Below are positions 61,988 through 64,000 of a stretch of 64,000 nt of DNA, piece after piece (position 1 is the stretch's first letter; the number at the start of each line of letters is the position of its first letter). The notes under the pieces are model-generated. The model saw only the letters and a program-made list of their open reading frames with translations, had not been told where the DNA came from and searched no databases. The DNA is from Polyodon spathula (Eukaryota > Chordata > Actinopteri > Acipenseriformes > Polyodontidae): assembly GCF_017654505.1 (NCBI RefSeq), contig NC_054548.1, positions 28,266,796 to 28,330,795 of the forward strand. Direction: 5' to 3'. The position numbers and the translations under genes are program-made.

Positions 61988-63425
61988 GACAGACAGACAG
62001 AATATTTATTTTTTAATATCCTTTATTTCAATCAATCAATATTAACAGTACAAAATAAATAAATAGCAGAGAAGTCCATACAAAACTCTACTACAATAAT
62101 TACAAACACATTCTTAATGTATTCTCTTCCACCAAACACATCACCTCCCCAATTGCTCAAATTGTCTGAAACATTTCTAGCTGGTGCACCAATTCATAAA
62201 AAGTAAAGTCAACTTTAATCCTTGAGGTTACCAACACTTTAAAAATAGGTACTACCGCATCAGTTAAAACTCCATTCATTTTGTTTTTCCTACTTTTCAA
62301 AATTGCCATTTTTGACAAAGATTTTTTATTTACTTTAGTGTTCTTCCCCCCCAAAAATAAAAGTAATTTGAGTAAAACTCAGACCCAATTCACTAAACAA
62401 ATCATTAAATAACTCAAACAAAGGCTTTAACCGACGACAAAGCAAATAATGAAAAACCGTTTCCCTAATCAAGCAAAATTGACAAGTATCCCCCCACCCC
62501 CCCCCACCCCGGCTGAATAATGGAGAGAAATGAGTTGGTGGGCACAGTGGCGTGCAATATTCTCCACTGCAGATCCACCACTCTTTTAGGAAATGGTGAT
62601 CCATACAGATTCCTCCATGCAGGTGTGATGGAGTCCTCTACCTGTAGCCTCTCTTGCCAATGTGTATCAGGCAAGTTTTTCAACTTTTGAAAATGCAGCA
62701 CTTTCAGAAACGTCTGATAGATTTTTTTTTTTTTTTTTTTTGTTTCCCCCCAAACTGAACCTTATATTCTTCTCCAAACTTTAGGATCTGCCCCGGGGTA
62801 TCAGTGGTCTGCTCTATTACAGGTTTAATTTGCATGTCCAACTCTGGTGGTTCTATATCCAGCTGGCTTTCTCCTAGGAAAAATTGACTCAACTGCTGTA
62901 ACCCTTCTGCAGGCAAAACAGCTTTAAGCTGTACTAAAAAACCCTCCGTCACACACACTGACTTCACACCCAGCTCACTTGCTAGTGATTCTGCAGTTTT
63001 CCAGGCTCAGTTATCAAAATGAATTAAATTACCGACCTTCACTACTCCACTAGAAATTAAAAGTAAAACAAAACTCTTTGATTCTAAAAGATTGCATTTT
63101 AAAGCAGAGTTATAAATTAGAGGCTCTTCAAGCAACCAATACAACCCTACAGACTTCAAATCTCTGTTAATTCTAAAAACCTTCCAAGCATTCAGCATCC
63201 CCCTATAAAAAAACAAGACAGAGAGATTTAACTTTCCAACATCCAATAAGAACAGATGCCTATCAAAATTCAACCTCCCTACTTTCTGTGAAAAAAAGAG
63301 AAAATAACAGGGGAGAAAACCCCTCACTCACGCTGAGCTCCTCACTCTATACACACGCTGCAAGCACTCCCATCACACACAACAACAGCCAGAAATCAAG
63401 AGTAGATAGACAGATAGTCCAGGAG
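61988..63425 (-). mobile_element. Tx1/L1-clade LINE fragment with 13-bp target duplication
   Basis: It is flanked by ctgtgaccataca at 61975-61987 and 63426-63438. On the minus strand it encodes the C-terminal part of an L1/Tx1-type ORF2 and ends in a short (TCTG)n tail. Thirteen-base duplications are normal for L1-type insertion. The copy is 5'-truncated, about 1.44 kb, and sits in the non-autonomous piggyBac element. Confidence 0.88.
62150..63327 (-). pseudogene. Tx1-type ORF2 C-terminus
   Basis: Readable parts are FFYRGMLNAWKVFRINRDLK and LYWLLEEPLIYNSAL, then a short in-frame stop. After it come LASELGVKSVCVTEG, WRNLYGSPFPKRVVDLQWRI and LHATVPTNSFLS, then DTCQFCLIRETVFHYLLCRR (CxxC...H, zinc-like) and LKPLFELFNDLF. 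These are characteristic of the region after the RT in Tx1 elements. The RT itself is not present. Several frameshifts and a T-run near 62727-62745. Confidence 0.85.
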
Positions 63426-63628
63426 CTGTGACCATACATACATATTTTGTTATTTATAAATATCTCCAGACAGGTGCAGCCATTTCCAGAAATAATAATA
63501 CAACATATAATAATAATAATAATAATAAATTAAAGAAGTTTGTTTTATTCCTGCACACAAATCTACATAGATAAATGCCATGGGTCACAGTGACCCGAAA
63601 CATCTTATTTGTGTACATGGCCTGTTAA

Positions 63629-63890
63629 AAAAAAGAAAAAGAAAACATTTGAAAAGGTCTGTTTTCTGTGTTTAAGTTCATGACCCCTACGTAGAAAAAG
63701 TGAAAAGATAAATAGCATTTAAGATAATTGGAAACTAGTGTTGGATCAAATAGATCTGAAGACTTATAGGATGGTTAAATAACGTGCCTGTAATTTATTT
63801 TCATTGTTTACATCTTGACTTTCACAACTTTAAAAGTCTGTTTTTAACTGATAGTGTAAGGATTATTGCCCACATTGTCAAACAGTAACA
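63629..63890. other. No recognisable gene
   Basis: AT-rich spacer before the last CR1 copy. Confidence 0.5.
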
Positions 63891-64000
63891 CATATAAAAT
63901 GTGAAAACCCGGTGGGGAGCATGACTGACAAAATTGAAATGGTGGAAATAACATGATTGCTTCCTAATGCAATTTGTCAAGGTACCGACTAGAGGGAAGG
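63891..64000 (+). mobile_element. CR1 LINE copy running off the window
   Basis: Homology with 53981-54091 of the full CR1 begins at catataaaatg.gaaaacccgg and continues to the window end (actagaggg.agg). This is the endonuclease region. The copy is 5'-truncated and differs from the full one by about 15% by eye, including a lost base in the acatgattgc segment. Confidence 0.9.

Larger units (their letters stand above)
61827..63628. mobile_element. piggyBac-like non-autonomous element
   Basis: The left end is TTAACCCTCCGATTATG (TTAA at 61827-61830); the right end on the minus strand is TTAACAGGCC (TTAA at 63625-63628). Just inside each end is a palindrome, gggtcatattgaccc on the left and gggtcacagtgaccc on the right, with matching neighbours (atgttttgggtc against gatgtttcgggtc). 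This is typical of piggyBac-type short elements. Nearly all the interior is a later LINE insertion. Confidence 0.6.

Overview
This 64 kb window is AT-rich vertebrate DNA made almost entirely of transposable elements in various states of decay. I recognise no host protein-coding gene. The mixture of CR1, L2 and Tx1 LINEs, a Penelope-like element, DIRS elements, several LTR families, many Tc1/mariner copies, piggyBac elements and long (TA)n/(CA)n microsatellites fits a ray-finned fish. The CR1 tail family suggests to me, from memory only, a non-teleost lineage such as sturgeon or paddlefish. Most open frames are broken or are microsatellite translation.

Layout. 2.0-4.6 kb: minus-strand DIRS-like element (RT, RNase H end, tyrosine recombinase, inverted repeat). 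4.8-5.6 kb: 5' half of a Tc1. 8.5-8.9 kb: foldback element. 10.2-11.2 kb: GC-richer block with a 77-bp minisatellite. 12.0-12.8 kb: Tc1 remnant, then an LTR fragment. 13.8-15.6 kb: possible Harbinger-like element with a Myb/SANT exon. 15.6-16.1 kb: LTR-like block. 16.7-20.1 kb: CR1 tail and two L2 copies. 21.1-24.9 kb: piggyBac inside piggyBac with a solo LTR in the inner copy, then a decayed piggyBac transposase. 25.5-26.9 kb: internally deleted DIRS. 27.5-28.6 kb: gag/SCAN remnant with its LTR. 28.7-29.6 kb: truncated CR1. 30.8-32.3 and 35.8-37.4 kb: Tc1 copies. 32.3-45 kb is otherwise repeat-poor.

45.0-49.9 kb holds three Tc1-type elements in a row. From 49.9 to 59.1 kb there is a three-layer nest. 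A minus-strand Penelope-like element (GIY-YIG endonuclease, RT, hammerhead-like tail) is split by an LTR element, and that LTR is split by a nearly intact 4.3-kb CR1 with an esterase ORF1 and an endonuclease/RT ORF2. 59.4-60.8 kb is another Tc1. 61.8-63.6 kb is a piggyBac-like non-autonomous element carrying a Tx1 LINE with a 13-bp target duplication. A further CR1 begins at 63.9 kb and runs off the window.

The elements do not form a pathway. What the window records is the order of insertions. The most informative objects are the Penelope/LTR/CR1 nest with ribozyme-like tails and the opposed nested piggyBac pair. No novel host system is evident.
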